Below are positions 61,686-64,000 of a DNA stretch of 64,000 nucleotides, in pieces; within the stretch, counting starts at the first letter, position 1; the number at the start of each line of letters is the position of its first letter. The notes below the pieces were generated by a model. The model made no database searches, was not told where the DNA came from, and saw only the letters and a list, made by a program, of their open reading frames with translations. Origin of the DNA: Poseidonocella pacifica (lineage in GTDB: Bacteria; Pseudomonadota; Alphaproteobacteria; Rhodobacterales; Rhodobacteraceae). The position numbers and the translations under genes were made by a program. Location: assembly GCF_900111875.1 (NCBI RefSeq), contig NZ_FOJU01000002.1, positions 558,001-622,000 of the forward strand. The letters are read 5' to 3'.

Positions 61686-63524
61686 ATGAGAGAAAGTTAC
61701 GGCAGCACCACGGCATCCCGGGGGCTTCGGCACCGGCTGATGCGCTGGTTCGGCCGTTCGACGGAGGCAAGGGTTCACCCGTCGCGCCAAACGCTCCGCG
61801 GCATCATGGAAATCAGCCCGTCTCCACTGCTCCTCGTGTCGGCAAACGGTCGCATTCTGGAATTATCCCCGTCCGCCGCCGACTTGCTGGAAAGCGACAC
61901 TCTGGCGGGTACGGACATCGACAAGCTGATTGCCCCCGAGGATTTGCCCGCGTTTCGCCAACTGTGCCGGGCAAATCGACAGTCCGGCGCCCCAGCCAAA
62001 CTGCGCACCGTGCTCGCGGATGCCTTCCCGGTAGAGATTGCGGTAACGCCGCTTCGAATTTCGACACATACCGGCCTACGGGAAGCCTATCTGCTTGGCC
62101 TGACCAATATATCCGAGGTCGAAGTGTTGCGCTCGGCGCTGGAATACCGGGTAAACCACGACCCGCTTACGGGGCTATTGAGCCGGCAGGGTTTCCTACG
62201 GCGGGTCCACGCCGCGCATCAGGCGGGTGAACTTGGTCTGGTGCTTCTCGACGTCGATCACTTCAAAACCGTGAACGATAATTTCGGCCATGATACCGGC
62301 GATGCGCTTCTGCTTGCCGTGGCTGAGGCGCTGCGCAGCGCCATCGGGGCGAACTGCGCGGCGGGCCGGCTTGGCGGTGAGGAATTCGGCATCGTCTTCC
62401 CCTGTCGTGAGGACTCCGAACTGATCGACTTCGCCCAGAAGGTCCGAAAGACTGTGCGTCGCGCCTCCGTCGCCTGCGGCACGCGCCGCATCTCGCGCAC
62501 ATGCAGTCTCGGGGCGATCCTTCCCCCGTCTGACATGTCCGTCGAACAGGCCGTGACGCTTGCCGATGCCGCCATGTTGGAGGCGAAATCCATCGGGCGT
62601 GATCGCGCCATTCTTGCCGATGACGCCTTTATCGAAAGCCATGATGCCCGTGGTGGGGGGATCTCGATGGAAGAGATCCGCGAAGCGATCAACAGCGGTG
62701 CAATTCGCAACTATCTGCAACCAATCGTCGATGTTGAAACGCGTGAAATCGCAGGCTTCGAGGCTTTGGTCCGCTGGGAGAAATGCGACGGCAGCCTGAT
62801 CCTGCCCGATAAGTTCCTCGGAAAATTCCTGTCCCTGACCCATGCCGAAGAAGGCGTCAGCCTGTTGCGCCGTCTGCGCATGCAGGTGATGGAGACGTTG
62901 ACGATCGCACCCGGTGCCTATGTCGCCTTCAACGTGGAACTCGACAGTCTTGCCGTGCCCGGCGCGGCGGCACAACTCGCGGAGAGTTTCGGGCCTTATT
63001 GCGGCGGCGACAGGCCCATCGTTCTGGAAATCTCCGAGCGGGCCTTCAATGAGCGGCTTGATCTCAAGACCGTTCTGTCCGAGTTGGAGAAATTGCGCAG
63101 CACCGGATTCCGGCTCGCGCTCGACGACTTTGGCGCGGCTTCCTCGAACATCGCACGTCTGCTCGATTTTCCGGTGGATATCGTCAAGCTGGACAAATTG
63201 CTGATCAACGATTTGCTCAATGAGAGCACCACGCGCAAGCCGCTTTTCCCCATCGCCATGATGTGCTCATGGCTCAACGTGCGGATCGTGGCGGAGGGCG
63301 TGGAAGAACAGGCGCAACTCGAACTGCTACAATCTGCACGGATTACACATCAGCAGGGGTTTCTCTTCAGCCCCCCGCGGCCGGTTGAGGAAATCAACGC
63401 GATCAAGCTCACAATCGGGACCGATCCCGAGGCCAAGAGCGCCGATGTGCGCATACCGGAGAGCACAGCGGCCGCCGGAATGCTGGATGATGAACTGGCC
63501 GAACTGGATCAGATCGGCCAGTAA
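61686..63524 (+). CDS. PAS-GGDEF-EAL cyclic di-GMP protein
   Basis: This 612-residue protein has a PAS-type domain (about 40-150), a diguanylate cyclase domain (about 158-320) with an intact RLGGEEFGIVF active site and no RxxD inhibitory site upstream, and an EAL domain (about 330-590) with GFEALVRWE, NVEL, EISERAF, LDDFGAASSN, VKLDK, VAEGVEEQ and QGFLF. Both opposing activities could therefore work. It has no membrane helix. GGAAG precedes the ATG. Confidence 0.94.
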   Translation: MRESYGSTTASRGLRHRLMRWFGRSTEARVHPSRQTLRGIMEISPSPLLLVSANGRILELSPSAADLLESDTLAGTDIDKLIAPEDLPAFRQLCRANRQSGAPAKLRTVLADAFPVEIAVTPLRISTHTGLREAYLLGLTNISEVEVLRSALEYRVNHDPLTGLLSRQGFLRRVHAAHQAGELGLVLLDVDHFKTVNDNFGHDTGDALLLAVAEALRSAIGANCAAGRLGGEEFGIVFPCREDSELIDFAQKVRKTVRRASVACGTRRISRTCSLGAILPPSDMSVEQAVTLADAAMLEAKSIGRDRAILADDAFIESHDARGGGISMEEIREAINSGAIRNYLQPIVDVETREIAGFEALVRWEKCDGSLILPDKFLGKFLSLTHAEEGVSLLRRLRMQVMETLTIAPGAYVAFNVELDSLAVPGAAAQLAESFGPYCGGDRPIVLEISERAFNERLDLKTVLSELEKLRSTGFRLALDDFGAASSNIARLLDFPVDIVKLDKLLINDLLNESTTRKPLFPIAMMCSWLNVRIVAEGVEEQAQLELLQSARITHQQGFLFSPPRPVEEINAIKLTIGTDPEAKSADVRIPESTAAAGMLDDELAELDQIGQ

Positions 63525-63528
63525 CGCC

Positions 63529-63690
63529 TTATTTCGTCAGGATAAGCTTGCCGGCGCGGGTGATGCGCAGGGTATAGACCTGCTCCCCGAGAATGATCTG
63601 GGCTGTCTTGCCCCCATCGGTGAGTACTTCGGCATCATGCTGCGGCAGGGCCGCGGTCGCGCCAGTCGTCGATACAATGCGGTTCATCAT
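63529..63690 (-). CDS. hemP: Hemin uptake protein HemP
   Basis: This 53-residue protein ends in YTLRITRAGKLILTK, the conserved core of HemP/HmuP, a small activator or accessory of heme uptake genes under iron control. The start at 63690 has GGAG six bases upstream; the frame runs on to 63750 without support. Heme receptor genes are not in the window. No clear iron box was found in its 160-bp upstream region. Confidence 0.87.
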   Translation of the reverse strand: MMNRIVSTTGATAALPQHDAEVLTDGGKTAQIILGEQVYTLRITRAGKLILTK

Positions 63691-63848
63691 GGCCAACTCC
63701 GTGTTCTGTCGCGCGCGCAGTGGCGCGCCAAAATAAGACTGACCGTTCAAAATCGGCCCTCAAGCTATAGTTGATAGAATCACTCGGAATTGTCAATCGC
63801 CCAACGGGCAGCCATAAACTTCTAAGGTCATGACTGCCCGAGAGTTGC

Positions 63849-64000
63849 TCAGGCGGCGCGTGCTTCGGCCTTACGTTCCTTGGGGAACACAAGGTAGTAG
63901 AACACCGGCGCAGCGATCAAAGTTAGGATCGTCGCAAAGCCAAGTCCGCCCATGATGGTCACCGCCATAGAGGCAAAGAAGGCATCGCCAAGCAGAGGCA
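63849..64000 (-). CDS. RND efflux permease, C-terminal end
   Basis: Only the last 50 residues are inside the window. They contain the final two helices (AFFASMAVTIMGGLGFATILTLIAAPVFYYLVF split around residue 18) and a charged tail KERKAEARAA, as in AcrB-type or CusA-type RND pumps. The rest lies beyond the right edge. The subfamily cannot be decided. Confidence 0.75.
   Translation of the reverse strand, partial: PLLGDAFFASMAVTIMGGLGFATILTLIAAPVFYYLVFPKERKAEARAA

Noticed and set aside
63691-63848. Iron-control box before hemP
   Set aside because: TTGACA-like and partly symmetric AT stretches are present, but no Fur, RirA or Irr consensus could be matched with confidence.

Overview
The window is a 64 kb piece of a GC-rich alphaproteobacterial chromosome, most likely from a marine Rhodobacteraceae (Roseobacter-group) organism. 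The signs are the gene families and their neighbourhoods: a TIGR02302-type low-complexity protein next to lysA, a zinc-ribbon/ftsE/ftsX/plsC block, a split gltB-gltD pair, poly-hydroxybutyrate genes, a long-chain polyprenyl synthase with a TrmN6-type methyltransferase, two VPLPA-CTERM proteins and a Hint-domain protein. No rRNA, tRNA, CRISPR array, phage or intact insertion sequence was recognised.

Layout. 1-8 kb: a twin-transmembrane protein fragment, a cobalamin adenosyltransferase, etfBA, then on the minus strand msrB-msrA, queG, a GST and mtgA, followed by a PAS protein and a Hint protein. 8-19 kb: a VPLPA-CTERM protein, gltB, a GFA-fold enzyme, gltD, uppP, an OmpR-type regulator, ribA and an L,D-transpeptidase. 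19-33 kb: an OxlT-like carrier, a BCCT transporter, ftsEX-plsC, a zinc-ribbon membrane protein, the TIGR02302 protein, lysA, a second VPLPA-CTERM protein, and argH coupled to a tiny lipoprotein and a DUF2834 protein, with a divergent TlpA-type thioredoxin. 33-46 kb: an EAL protein, phaA, a patatin, phbB, a ring-cleaving dioxygenase, YdcH, TrmN6, a DUF2007 protein, polyprenyl synthase, a type 1 binding protein beside a large chemoreceptor, and an alpha-glucosidase.

46.5-60.4 kb is the most distinctive part. It is a one-direction catecholate siderophore locus: TonB receptor, EntF-type NRPS, free-standing aryl carrier protein, EntE-type ligase, YncE-like beta-propeller and exported esterase. Behind it, in the same direction, lie znuB, znuC and zur, with znuA divergent across a palindrome that looks like a Zur operator. 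The NRPS adenylation pocket reads as serine and the ligase pocket fits 2,3-dihydroxybenzoate, so an enterobactin-like tris(dihydroxybenzoyl-serine) product is predicted. No dihydroxybenzoate synthesis genes, phosphopantetheinyl transferase, exporter or inner-membrane siderophore importer lies here. The carrier protein, normally fused to isochorismatase, stands alone.

The right end holds a THUMP-type RNA methyltransferase, a PAS-GGDEF-EAL protein, hemP and the C-terminus of an RND efflux pump. Three TTAA-N7-TTCA sites resembling CtrA boxes lie in intergenic regions upstream of a VPLPA gene, phaA and the GGDEF-EAL gene.
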